23,357 nt of DNA from Anaerolineales bacterium UBA1429 (GTDB taxonomy: Bacteria; Chloroflexota; Anaerolineae; UBA1429), in contig DCTX01000024.1 in NCBI GenBank assembly GCA_002329325.1, positions 1-23,357 on the forward strand. The letters run 5' to 3'. Below are positions 16,650 through 23,312 of this stretch, in pieces. The notes beneath the pieces are model-generated. The model saw nothing but the letters and a program-made list of their open reading frames with translations, did no database searches and had not been told where the DNA came from. The translations under genes were made by a program, and so were the position numbers. Each line of letters begins with the position of its first letter. The first letter of the stretch is position 1.

Positions 16650-16676
16650 CCTCCCGCCTGCGCAGCGAGCGCAGGC
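16650..16676 (-). promoter_or_regulatory. Hairpin plus Shine-Dalgarno before the CTG start
   Basis: GCCTGCGC and GCGCAGGC form a perfect 8-bp stem with a 5-nt loop at 16656-16676. It directly touches the upstream lipoprotein stop (16677) on one side and the GGGAGG ribosome site (16650-16655) on the other. GGGA of the ribosome site can also pair with TCCC just before the CTG. The structure could keep the glycosyltransferase ribosome site closed until the upstream gene is translated. Confidence 0.5.
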
Positions 16677-17324
16677 TCAGTCCGAAAGGGTGACGACGGT
16701 CAGCGGCTCCTCGGTGATCTGGTCAGCCACGATCTCGACCACGACATCCTGATCGGTCAGTAGGTCACGGGCCAACACCAGGGTCAGGGGATGCTTGATC
16801 ACCAGGGCGTAGAGCCCGGGCTCCAGATCGGTAAAGGCATAGCGCCCGTCCCGATCGGTCACCGTCTGGGGGGCCGTGTCCTCCATGACGCTGGCCAGGG
16901 GCGAGATCTCGCCCGAGACGTTGCGATGTACCTCGGCCAGGTAGAGGGTCCAGCCTGCCAGGGGCTCGCGGGGGCGGATGTCGCTCTCGCGCATGATGCG
17001 CCCCGTCAGATGGCCCTTGCCCGCGCTGGGCTCGGCCAGGGGCGCCAACGTCGGCAAGGCTTGCCGCGTGGCCTCCAGCGTATCCGCGAGCGCGGGGCCC
17101 GGATACGGCTCCCCGGGGCCGGGGTACCCCGGCGCGGGGTAGGCGGCTTCGGCTTCGCCTTCAGCGGCCGCCGGCGTGCCTGCGGTAGGGCTGGCGACGA
17201 TCTCCGCCGTGGCGGGAACCGTCGCACTCGGGCCGCCGACCGGCGTAACGGGGCCGCCCGTGGAACAGGCCGCCAACATCAGGATCACGAGGAGGGCACA
17301 CAGCAGGTTCATAGTCCGATGCAT
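16677..17324 (-). CDS. Lipoprotein with Pro-rich linker and carboxypeptidase-regulatory-like domain
   Basis: 215 residues. The ATG at 17322-17324 has AAGGAG with 5 nt spacing. The lipobox LAAC places the lipidated cysteine at residue 20. A Ser/Thr/Ala/Pro-rich stretch follows, including the YPAPGYPGPGEPYPGP run near residues 62-77 that is common in Chloroflexota surface proteins. From about residue 104 the sequence (LTGRIMRESD through TVTDRDGRYAFTDLEPGLYALVI) is a beta-sandwich of the carboxypeptidase-regulatory/SpaA-like kind, used for protein or glycan contacts. It probably sits on the outer face of the membrane. It lies between a secreted repeat protein and a glycosyltransferase, so a role in cell-surface structure is a reasonable inference. 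Confidence 0.85.
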   Translation of the reverse strand: MHRTMNLLCALLVILMLAACSTGGPVTPVGGPSATVPATAEIVASPTAGTPAAAEGEAEAAYPAPGYPGPGEPYPGPALADTLEATRQALPTLAPLAEPSAGKGHLTGRIMRESDIRPREPLAGWTLYLAEVHRNVSGEISPLASVMEDTAPQTVTDRDGRYAFTDLEPGLYALVIKHPLTLVLARDLLTDQDVVVEIVADQITEEPLTVVTLSD

Positions 17325-17358
17325 ACGATCTCCTTGCAGCAGTGATATGGGCGCAAAC

Positions 17359-17386
17359 GAGGGGCTGCCAAAGTTGGCAACCCCTC
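17359..17386 (-). terminator. Stem-loop terminator after the secreted repeat protein
   Basis: GAGGGG and TGCCA pair with TGGCA and CCCCTC around an AAGT loop with one mismatch, an 11-bp stem 28 nt after the stop codon at 17414. On the minus strand it is followed by TCGTTTG, so the T-tract is poor. It may only attenuate, leaving some read-through into the lipoprotein gene, for which I found no separate promoter. Confidence 0.55.
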
Positions 17387-17413
17387 GCTCCAGGTCAGAC
17401 CAAGCCGCAAAGG

Positions 17414-18901
17414 CTAATCTTCTGGCACAAAGTTGAAGGCGTTGTACACGTACAGCGTGTCGCCGTTCCCGGGGATGCGGTCGTTGAGCTGGTTGACCAT
17501 CGCCACGATCTGCGCGCCGGGCTCGCCACAGGCGACCGCGGAGCCGATGTAGCGCTGCCCACCACCCAGGTAGTTCCAGTGCAGGATGCCGCCCATCTCA
17601 TTGGGATCGAGATCCAGCACGTCGTTGGGAGGCGAGATCGTCCCGTAGGTCGAGTACTCGACAGTGACCTGGGTCGGCGCACCGCCCACGTTCATGACGT
17701 TGAGGGAGGTCCAGTAGTTGCTGTTGCGGTCCATGATCAACGGGGCCGCGATGCACTGGGTGGCGCTGGCCGGGTCAAAGGCGCTGTACGCACCCGACTT
17801 CTTGTTGACCGAGTTCATCTGGTTGACCACACCCAGCAGCGGCTGCGCGCCAGAGTTGGCCGAGACATAGGCCGAGCCGATGAAGCGCGTGCCCACGCCG
17901 CCCGAGCTGTTCTGCTCCCAGCAGTTGCTGTACGTCTGATGGGTGTAGAAGGAGTACAGGCCAAAGATCTCCGATGCCCCCGCCTGGATCTCGTGGGTCT
18001 CGGTGCAGGCGTTGCCATGCGAGCCGGGCACGTACGAGACCGTCACGGTAGTGGGCGAGGAGCCCACGTTCTGCACCTGGATGGAGCTCTGGTAGCCCGC
18101 GTTGTGGTACTGGAAGAGCGGCGCCAGGATGTTGAGCGAACCGGCCACGCTGGCCCCTGCACCTTCTGTCGCCGGGGTGGAGCCAAAGCCGTCATAGGCG
18201 AACAGGCCATTGGGGCCGACCTCGACCGCCGAGGCGACGAGGGGCTGGTCGTTGACGCTGGTCACCGTGGCCGAGCCGATGAACCGGGTGCCCAGGGCGG
18301 GCATCATGGCCTGGTCAAAGTAGTAGGCCTGGCCCGGGCTCAGCTTGACCTGATTCTCCGTCAGCCCGCTGCCCGGATCATAGTCGGGGTTGACCCACAT
18401 CCAGTCGTTACCAGCGGTGCTGCCCGCAAAGAACTCGACCTCGATGATGGCATCCACTATGCCAGCGTTCTGGACGCTGAACCAGGTGGTGTAGCCGCCG
18501 TTGTTGCGCATGAGCAGCGGGAGCTGCACGACGGGCGCGCCCTCGGCAAAGCCGCTGGTGGAGGCGCCCTGCTCACCCACGTTGATGCGCAGGTTGTGGA
18601 CGATCACCAGTTCCTTGTCCGAGGCTACCACGGCCGAGCCCTGAAAGTCCTCAGGCAGCTTGTCGTTCTGCAGCACAAAGTAGTAGGCCATGCTCTGGCC
18701 CGGGATGTCCATGGTCACGTCCGCGCTCATGTCGTGGTTCCCGTCGATATCGTAGAACTCGATCACGACGGAGGCGGGATCGTCTTCCATGTTGCGGATG
18801 TTGATCGTCGAGTCATACTCGGTGTCGGCAGCGACGCCGGTGGCTGCGATCAGCCCCAGGGCGAGCAGCACAATCGTCAGAATCATCGTGATACGCTTCA
18901 T
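17414..18901 (-). CDS. Secreted protein with four tandem GSA-type beta repeats
   Basis: 495 residues from the ATG at 18899-18901, preceded by GGGAGGAA. A signal peptide (MKRITMILTIVLLALGLIAATGVAA) covers residues 1-25. The rest is four related modules of about 80 to 130 residues, at about 28-107, 125-230, 255-365 and 385-475. Each has a strand pattern like S-x-I-x-V-x-N-x-G then V-x-V-x-[YF], and an [FY]-x-GSA block (GSA at 88-90, 209-211, 342-344 and 453-455) followed by a hydrophobic V-N strand. Modules 2 to 4 close with a Y-x-[AG]-F motif. Cysteines occur only in modules 3 and 4. There is no membrane anchor or sorting signal, so it is probably released or held non-covalently at the surface. 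Function is unknown; adhesion or matrix protein is a guess. Confidence 0.85.
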   Translation of the reverse strand: MKRITMILTIVLLALGLIAATGVAADTEYDSTINIRNMEDDPASVVIEFYDIDGNHDMSADVTMDIPGQSMAYYFVLQNDKLPEDFQGSAVVASDKELVIVHNLRINVGEQGASTSGFAEGAPVVQLPLLMRNNGGYTTWFSVQNAGIVDAIIEVEFFAGSTAGNDWMWVNPDYDPGSGLTENQVKLSPGQAYYFDQAMMPALGTRFIGSATVTSVNDQPLVASAVEVGPNGLFAYDGFGSTPATEGAGASVAGSLNILAPLFQYHNAGYQSSIQVQNVGSSPTTVTVSYVPGSHGNACTETHEIQAGASEIFGLYSFYTHQTYSNCWEQNSSGGVGTRFIGSAYVSANSGAQPLLGVVNQMNSVNKKSGAYSAFDPASATQCIAAPLIMDRNSNYWTSLNVMNVGGAPTQVTVEYSTYGTISPPNDVLDLDPNEMGGILHWNYLGGGQRYIGSAVACGEPGAQIVAMVNQLNDRIPGNGDTLYVYNAFNFVPED

Positions 18902-18964
18902 CGGCCAGTTCCTCCCATGGTTGGTGCATACGGCAAGCCCATAGTGAGCCATCAGTCTGGGCCC

Positions 18965-18993
18965 AGCATAGCATCTCGAGGGGGCAGAATCAA
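18965..18993 (-). promoter_or_regulatory. Promoter of the secreted repeat protein
   Basis: On the minus strand TTGATT (18988-18993) and TATGCT (18965-18970) are spaced exactly 17 bp apart, about 65 bp before the start codon. The -35 overlaps one arm of the terminator hairpin of the upstream operon. Confidence 0.5.
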
Positions 18994-19011
18994 TCACCCC
19001 TTTGGGTGATT
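18992..19011 (-). terminator. Terminator hairpin of the TlpA-methyltransferase operon
   Basis: AATCACCC and GGGTGATT form a perfect 8-bp stem with a 4-nt loop, starting 6 nt after the methyltransferase stop at 19018-19020. No long T-tract follows. The position at the end of a five-gene operon and the perfect symmetry support termination. Confidence 0.55.
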
Positions 19012-19017
19012 CGTGGG

Positions 19018-19944
19018 TCAGGGCCGCCGTGCGGCCCACAGCAGCTCAGCCCCGCCGGCCAGGGCGTCCAGCAGCGCCGTGGGCGGAAGGCAGAGGGCCT
19101 GGCCCAGGGGATGAGCCGCAGCCGTGGCGCACCAGCGAGGCCACCGGTGCGCCAAAGCGCCGTTTTGCAGGCTCAGGGCCGCCAGGGCATAGCTCCCCGT
19201 GGGGCCCGGCAGGGGGCGCGGGAGCAGCCCTCCCTCGCGCAGCAGGGCGTCCAGGGCGCGCCGGGTATAGATCGCACGGTGACGGGGCGCGTCATATCCG
19301 GCCCACCACCGACCAAAGACGCGCGCCTGCAGACTGCCGGCATCGGGGGTGCGCAACACGAGCCAGCCCCCCGGCGCCAGCCATTGGGCGATCCCTTGCA
19401 GCGCCTCGCGGGGCCGCTCCAGGTGCTCCAGCACATCCCACAGGGTGATGACGTCAAAGGATCTCGGCGCAAAGGGATGGGTGGGCGCCTCGCCTGCGCG
19501 CACATCCAGGCCTCGCTCGCGGGCGGCCTGCGCCGCCTGGGCGTCGCGCTCCAGGCCCACCGCCTGCCAGCCTCGCGCCTGCATGGCCTGCACAAAGGCC
19601 CCCGCGCCGCAGCCCACATCCAGGAGCCGCCCTCCCTTGCGCAGCCGCTCCACCGCCCGACAGCGCTTGAACAGGCCCACCTCTCGGGCAATGGCGCCCA
19701 GGCGTGAGCCCGCGCCCGCGGCCGAATAGGCGGCATAGTGGGCGGGGTAGTAGCGGGCCAACGCCTCGGGCGCCACGGGCTCGGCGGCATAGAGCGCGCC
19801 GCAGCGGGCACAGCGGCGGTAGGCAAAGGGGCCCTCGCCGGTGTAGGCCCAATCGTGCAGCAGCAACGTCTCCTGCGCCCCCTGCCCAAGGCAGATAGGG
19901 CAACGCTCCTCGAAAGCAGCAGGCGGCGCCGAGGACTTGGTCAT
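19018..19944 (-). CDS. Class I SAM-dependent methyltransferase with N-terminal zinc ribbon
   Basis: 308 residues. A zinc ribbon opens the protein (Cys15-x2-Cys18 and Cys45-x2-Cys48). The SAM-binding motif LLDVGCGAGAF (107-117) and the acidic strand-2 end GLERD follow, then FDVITLWDVLEHLERP and LAPGGWLVL, the usual Methyltransf_11/23 pattern. The last 60 residues are hydrophobic and rich in Ala and Leu, perhaps membrane-associated. Similar zinc-ribbon methyltransferases often act on sugars or lipid-linked glycans, but the substrate cannot be read here. The start lies 2 bp after the stop of the TylF-like gene, so both are translated together. It is the last gene of the five-gene operon. Confidence 0.88.
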   Translation of the reverse strand: MTKSSAPPAAFEERCPICLGQGAQETLLLHDWAYTGEGPFAYRRCARCGALYAAEPVAPEALARYYPAHYAAYSAAGAGSRLGAIAREVGLFKRCRAVERLRKGGRLLDVGCGAGAFVQAMQARGWQAVGLERDAQAAQAARERGLDVRAGEAPTHPFAPRSFDVITLWDVLEHLERPREALQGIAQWLAPGGWLVLRTPDAGSLQARVFGRWWAGYDAPRHRAIYTRRALDALLREGGLLPRPLPGPTGSYALAALSLQNGALAHRWPRWCATAAAHPLGQALCLPPTALLDALAGGAELLWAARRP

Positions 19945-19946
19945 GG

Positions 19947-20714
19947 CTAGGGCTTGATCAGGAGGCCCTGCCCCGTGGGCAGGGAGAGGATCGGGACGCC
20001 GCGCTCCGCCGCAAAAGCGTCAAAGGCCTGCTTCTGCATCCGGTAGCGGCTGAACCCGTAATCGTCCAGCAGGATCACGCCGCCGGAGGACATCTTGGGC
20101 CAAAAGTGCTCCGCCGCCGCGATCTCGGGCTGGTAGACGTTCATGTCCAGGGAGAGGTAGGCCACGCGCTGGATCTCGGCCTGGCGCAGCGAGTCCGGCA
20201 CGATCCCCCGGATCACGCGCACATTGGCGAAGGGGCGAAAGGTCTCGCAGACGGCGGCATAGCACTCGTCGTACTCGCCGGGCTGCCGCCCCAGGGCGCG
20301 CTCGCCCGCGCTGATCGCCTCATCGGGGATGCCAGCAAAAGTGTCGAACAGGTAGAAGGTCCTGTCCAGCGCGCAAAAGTCGATATAGTCCACGATGGCC
20401 CGGGCCAGCCCGCCGCGATAGACGCCGCACTCGACGAAATCGCCCTCCAGCCGGGCTGCATGGGCCGCCGCCCAGCAGGCCACGTGCACCCGCCAGCGCA
20501 GCTCGCGCCCGCGAAAGGAGCCCGTGGCGCGCCCCAGCTCGTAGGCGCGGATAAAGCGCTCGTCCTGGACAAAGTCGCAGTTGTGCTCGGTGGCCAGCCC
20601 ATCCTCATGGTAGGTGCGCTCCCACCAGAGCAGGCCACACAACAGGCGCTGCACCCGCCGATAGATCTCGCGGGCAGCCCCTCGCCAGGTTGCAGCGCCC
20701 TTGGTATCGCCCAA
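19947..20714 (-). CDS. TylF/MycF-family O-methyltransferase-like protein, TTG start
   Basis: 255 residues starting at the TTG at 20712-20714, chosen because AAGGAG (20722-20727) lies 7 nt upstream and no ATG or GTG in frame fits. The core carries the family signature GDFVECGVYRGG (91-102), then YLFDTFAGIPDE (121-132), YLSLDMNVYQPE and ILLDDYGF, which form the SAM and metal sites in macrocin O-methyltransferase-like enzymes. These methylate sugar hydroxyls in known cases; whether that applies here is inference. The gene lies 16 bp after CcdA and 2 bp before another methyltransferase. A sugar-modifying pair transcribed with a thiol-redox system is unusual. Confidence 0.88.
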   Translation of the reverse strand: MGDTKGAATWRGAAREIYRRVQRLLCGLLWWERTYHEDGLATEHNCDFVQDERFIRAYELGRATGSFRGRELRWRVHVACWAAAHAARLEGDFVECGVYRGGLARAIVDYIDFCALDRTFYLFDTFAGIPDEAISAGERALGRQPGEYDECYAAVCETFRPFANVRVIRGIVPDSLRQAEIQRVAYLSLDMNVYQPEIAAAEHFWPKMSSGGVILLDDYGFSRYRMQKQAFDAFAAERGVPILSLPTGQGLLIKP

Positions 20715-20730
20715 TCCACGACTCCTTGCG

Positions 20731-21438
20731 CTAGTAGCGCAGCGGCAGCCCGCCCAGCAGCCTGCTGTACAGACCGGTGATCATGGCAAAGCCCAACAAG
20801 ATGAGCAGCACCCCTCCGGCGACCGAGGCCCAGCGCGCGTAGCGGTTCAGACGCCGCGCCAGGGGCAACAGGGCCCCCATGGCGGCGGCCACGGCGATAA
20901 AGGGCAGCCCCAGCCCCAGGGTGTAGACGCCCAGCAGCAGGCTCCCCCGGGCGGCCGTTTGGCCGTCGGCGGCCAACAGCAGGATGGCGCCCAGCACCGG
21001 CCCCACGCAGGGGGTCCAGCCGGCGGCGAACACCAGCCCCAGCAGGAACGAGGCCACCGGCCCCGACCCGCGAGGCCTGCCCCCCACCAGGCTCTTGGAC
21101 GTATACAGCCACGGGATGCGCAACAGCCCGGCCATGTGCAGGCCCAGGACGATCAGCAGCAGCCCGCCCACCGTCACCAGCAGGGAGAGATGCCGCGTCA
21201 GCAACTGGCCCAGCAGGCCCGCCGCCGCGCCCAACAGGACGAACACCAGCCCAAAACCCAACACGAACAACGACGCATGGATGACGGGCGTGCGACGACG
21301 GACCGTCTCCACGCGAGCGACCGAGTCGCCAGCCAGATAGCCGAGATAGATCGGCACCATGGGCAGAACGCAGGGCGAAAAGAATGAGAGCAGCCCCGCC
21401 CCCAGCGCGATCCCTAACGATAGTTCACCGGCGCTCAT
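20731..21438 (-). CDS. ccdA: Cytochrome c biogenesis protein CcdA (thiol-disulfide electron transporter)
   Basis: 235 residues from the ATG at 21436-21438, which overlaps the DUF2085 stop as ATGA; a longer open frame upstream is non-hydrophobic and antisense-like. Six hydrophobic segments and the two membrane cysteines of the CcdA/DsbD-beta family are present: Cys23 in FFSPCVLPMVP and Cys144 in GWTPCVGP. CcdA passes electrons from cytosolic thioredoxin across the membrane to an extracytoplasmic thioredoxin-like protein. The obvious partner is the TlpA-like lipoprotein two genes upstream in the same operon. It may serve haem-protein maturation, metal homeostasis or general disulfide reduction; no cytochrome c genes are in the window. 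Confidence 0.95.
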   Translation of the reverse strand: MSAGELSLGIALGAGLLSFFSPCVLPMVPIYLGYLAGDSVARVETVRRRTPVIHASLFVLGFGLVFVLLGAAAGLLGQLLTRHLSLLVTVGGLLLIVLGLHMAGLLRIPWLYTSKSLVGGRPRGSGPVASFLLGLVFAAGWTPCVGPVLGAILLLAADGQTAARGSLLLGVYTLGLGLPFIAVAAAMGALLPLARRLNRYARWASVAGGVLLILLGFAMITGLYSRLLGGLPLRY

Positions 21439-22091
21439 GAGCGTCCTTCTTCCTCTATCAGTACTTCTGCTTCTCGATGCATATCCTGCATGCCCCTCTC
21501 GATGTAGGGGTATGCCAACCAGACAACGGCCAGGGCAAACAGCAACCCCGTCACGGTGCGCGTGAGCCAGGTGCTCTGCCAGAGCCCCAGCAACTGGCCC
21601 AGGCCGTCCACCGCCATGGGGACCAACAATAGGAGAGCGCCCCGCACCGTGAGCGGGCGGAGCCACTTGCGCGCCAGGCCAAAGAGCAGGCCAAAGGTCA
21701 GCCACCCGCCATAGATCGCGGCGCAACGCTGGCAGACGCCCATCTTGTAGCCCACCAGCTCGTTGCCTACGAAGCGCAGCGGCACAGCCTCGCCCGCCAT
21801 GGCCACCAGCTCCGGACGGGTATAGGTCAGATGCGGCCCCAGGATAAAGTACGAGCGCTCCGGGAGCTGGTGACAGGTCGGGTAGAACAGGGTGTGGATG
21901 GCCTTGCCCCAGCTCTCCAGGCCCGCCGCCATCAGCACGGGCGCCAACAGCGGCAGGCCGACATACAGCGCCAGGGTCAGGTTCGCGACCAGCAGCCAGT
22001 GACGGCTCACGGAGCGCATCAATCGCGTCACCAGCGCCGACATGCGCCGCGCCCAGAGGTCCTTCCGGGTCGGGGCCGCACGCTGCGCCAT
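21435..22091 (-). CDS. DUF2085 integral membrane protein
   Basis: 218 residues from the ATG at 22089-22091, with GAGGGG upstream. About four to five hydrophobic segments are visible. The conserved family blocks are both present: FYPTCHQLPERSY (Cys73, His74) and MGVCQRCAAIYGGW (Cys120 and Cys123). The family has no established function that I know of. The CHQ and CxxC blocks could bind a metal or relay thiols. It sits between the TlpA-like gene (23 bp upstream) and ccdA (4-bp overlap), so its product is made together with both. That placement makes a redox or metal-linked membrane role plausible. Confidence 0.88.
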   Translation of the reverse strand: MAQRAAPTRKDLWARRMSALVTRLMRSVSRHWLLVANLTLALYVGLPLLAPVLMAAGLESWGKAIHTLFYPTCHQLPERSYFILGPHLTYTRPELVAMAGEAVPLRFVGNELVGYKMGVCQRCAAIYGGWLTFGLLFGLARKWLRPLTVRGALLLLVPMAVDGLGQLLGLWQSTWLTRTVTGLLFALAVVWLAYPYIERGMQDMHREAEVLIEEEGRS

Positions 22092-22114
22092 GGTATCCCC
22101 TCGCTCCGCCGCGC

Positions 22115-22747
22115 CTACTGGCCCAGCAATGTCTTGACGATCGTCCGCAGGGTCTCCTCCTGGATGGCCCCGCTGTAGATCGCCCGCACCACGCCTTCCT
22201 CATCGAGGAAGTAGCTCTTGGGGATACTCTGAATCTGGTAGGGCACAGCCGTGACCCCGTTCACATCGGGCAGGATCACGAACTCCATGCCATTTTCTGC
22301 GGCGAACTGGCGCAGGCCCTCGGGGTCCTCCCCCATGCTCACCGCCACGATCTCGAAACCTTGCTCGGCATATTCGGCGTATACCGTCTTCATGTGGGGG
22401 ATCTCGGATTGGCAAAAGCCGCACCAGCTCGCCCAGAAGTTGAGCATTACCACCTTGCCCCGAAAATCGCTCAGCGAGCGCTCCTCGCCGTTCAGGTCTT
22501 GCAGGGTGAAATCGGGGGCCTCCATGCCCTTGGCGATGGTCTGGGGCTCCGCCGCCGTGGGCTGCTGCGCAACGGTGGGCGCCTGCGTCGGCTCGTCTGC
22601 CGACGACGGCGTCTCCGGCGCGGCTTGCACGGTGGCGGTGGCGACGGGCGCCGTGGGATCGCCAAAAGGCGAACCGGTCGTGCAGGCGCTCAGGACGACG
22701 GCAGCCAGCAGCAAAGCACAGAGGATTGGGTACGTTGTCCTTCGCAT
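22115..22747 (-). CDS. TlpA/ResA-like thioredoxin-fold lipoprotein
   Basis: 210 residues. A signal sequence ends in the lipobox LSAC with lipidated Cys22. A 45-residue Thr/Pro/Ala-rich linker tethers a redoxin domain (from about residue 72) beginning GMEAPDFTLQDLNGEERSL. The active site is WCGFC (Cys109, Cys112), and the cis-proline is Pro176 in SIPKSYFLDEEG. It is the classical extracytoplasmic reductase partner of CcdA, breaking disulfides in secreted or cytochrome-type substrates. The ATG has GAGGAGG 11 nt upstream, a rather long spacing. It is the first gene of a five-gene operon. WCGFC instead of WCxPC may shift the redox potential. Confidence 0.93.
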   Translation of the reverse strand: MRRTTYPILCALLLAAVVLSACTTGSPFGDPTAPVATATVQAAPETPSSADEPTQAPTVAQQPTAAEPQTIAKGMEAPDFTLQDLNGEERSLSDFRGKVVMLNFWASWCGFCQSEIPHMKTVYAEYAEQGFEIVAVSMGEDPEGLRQFAAENGMEFVILPDVNGVTAVPYQIQSIPKSYFLDEEGVVRAIYSGAIQEETLRTIVKTLLGQ

Positions 22748-22804
22748 CGCGTCAACAGCCTCCTCGGATAGGCTAGCAGCTAAGGGATTGCAGACACGGG
22801 CACG

Positions 22805-22833
22805 ATTCTACACCGCGAACCGACGCGGGCCAA
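22805..22833 (-). promoter_or_regulatory. Promoter of the TlpA-DUF2085-CcdA-methyltransferase operon
   Basis: On the minus strand TTGGCC (22828-22833) and TAGAAT (22805-22810) are spaced 17 bp apart, about 60 bp before the TlpA-like start. The -10 matches five of six consensus bases and the -35 four of six. Confidence 0.5.
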
Positions 22834-22880
22834 ACGCGCCAGGGCACAAGCCCCCTGCCATCACACCTGTTCGGACCGCA

Positions 22881-22900
22881 CGGCCGGGCTTGGCCGGCCG
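22881..22900 (-). terminator. GC-rich hairpin after the CopZ-like gene
   Basis: CGGCCGG and CCGGCCG form a perfect 7-bp stem with a 6-nt loop, beginning 4 nt after the stop codon. TTCGG/CCGAA arms could extend it. There is no T-tract. Confidence 0.5.
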
Positions 22901-22904
22901 AACG

Positions 22905-23120
22905 TTACGACAGGCGCTCCGCAGGATACCCGATCTCGTCCAGCAGCTCCTCCGCCTGGGCCAGGGCCGCCTCGCTCTCGTACGCCAGGGTGACCACCTT
23001 CTCGGGCACATTCACCGAGAGGACCTCGATCCCCGCGACGGCCTTGAGCTCGCGCTTGATGGTCATGGCGCAATGCTGGCATGAAATGTTGGGAGCCGAC
23101 AATCGAATCTGGTTACTCAT
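22905..23120 (-). CDS. copZ: Heavy-metal-associated (CopZ-like) metallochaperone
   Basis: 71 residues from the ATG at 23118-23120, supported by AGGAGG with 5 nt spacing; a longer in-frame start at 23174 lies inside the promoter. It is a single HMA domain: metal-binding Cys14-x2-Cys17 in ISCQHCAMTIK, then VAGIEVLSVNVPEKVVTLAY and an amphipathic helix ending EEIGY-type (DEIGYPAERL). It should bind Cu(I) in the cytosol and pass it to a P-type ATPase. The His in CQHC differs from the more common CxGC or CGHC versions. It has a dedicated promoter with a CsoR-type operator, which supports copper control. No copper ATPase or csoR gene is inside the window. Confidence 0.9.
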   Translation of the reverse strand: MSNQIRLSAPNISCQHCAMTIKRELKAVAGIEVLSVNVPEKVVTLAYESEAALAQAEELLDEIGYPAERLS

Positions 23121-23141
23121 GGCAACCTCCTGTGTACCAAT

Positions 23142-23156
23142 TACCCCTATGGGGTA
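23142..23156. promoter_or_regulatory. CsoR-type copper operator
   Basis: TACCCCTATGGGGTA has perfect 6-bp arms around TAT. It resembles the GC-tract palindromes (TACCCC/GGGGTA) bound by CsoR-family Cu(I) repressors upstream of copZ and copA. It begins about at the expected transcription start, just after the -10 box, so a bound repressor would block transcription of the CopZ-like gene. The assignment to CsoR rests on resemblance and the target gene. Confidence 0.65.
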
Positions 23157-23161
23157 TACAT

Positions 23162-23190
23162 AGAATAGCGCCAAATGAGGCGCCTGTCAA
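23162..23190 (-). promoter_or_regulatory. Promoter of the CopZ-like gene
   Basis: On the minus strand a perfect TTGACA (23185-23190) and TATTCT (23162-23167) are spaced 17 bp apart, about 42 bp before the start. GGCGC arms form a short inverted repeat inside the spacer. Confidence 0.65.
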
Positions 23191-23312
23191 CCCAGTCGCG
23201 AGCGCACCGACGGCAGATGTCGGGGCAGGGTCTCTGCCGGGCTGCCGTACAGCCGTGCGAAGAAGCGATTCCTTCCGCGCGCCATCTCGGGGGCGGGGCC
23301 CTCTCCCTCTTC

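Noticed and set aside
19173..19889. Alternative-frame protein inside the zinc-ribbon methyltransferase gene
   Set aside because: It is Arg/Pro/Ala-rich with no motif, while the chosen frame has SAM-binding and zinc motifs.
21439..22203. N-terminal extension of CcdA to 22203
   Set aside because: It would overlap the whole DUF2085 gene. The part before 21438 is not hydrophobic, while CcdA family proteins begin at the MSAGELSLGIALGAG segment.
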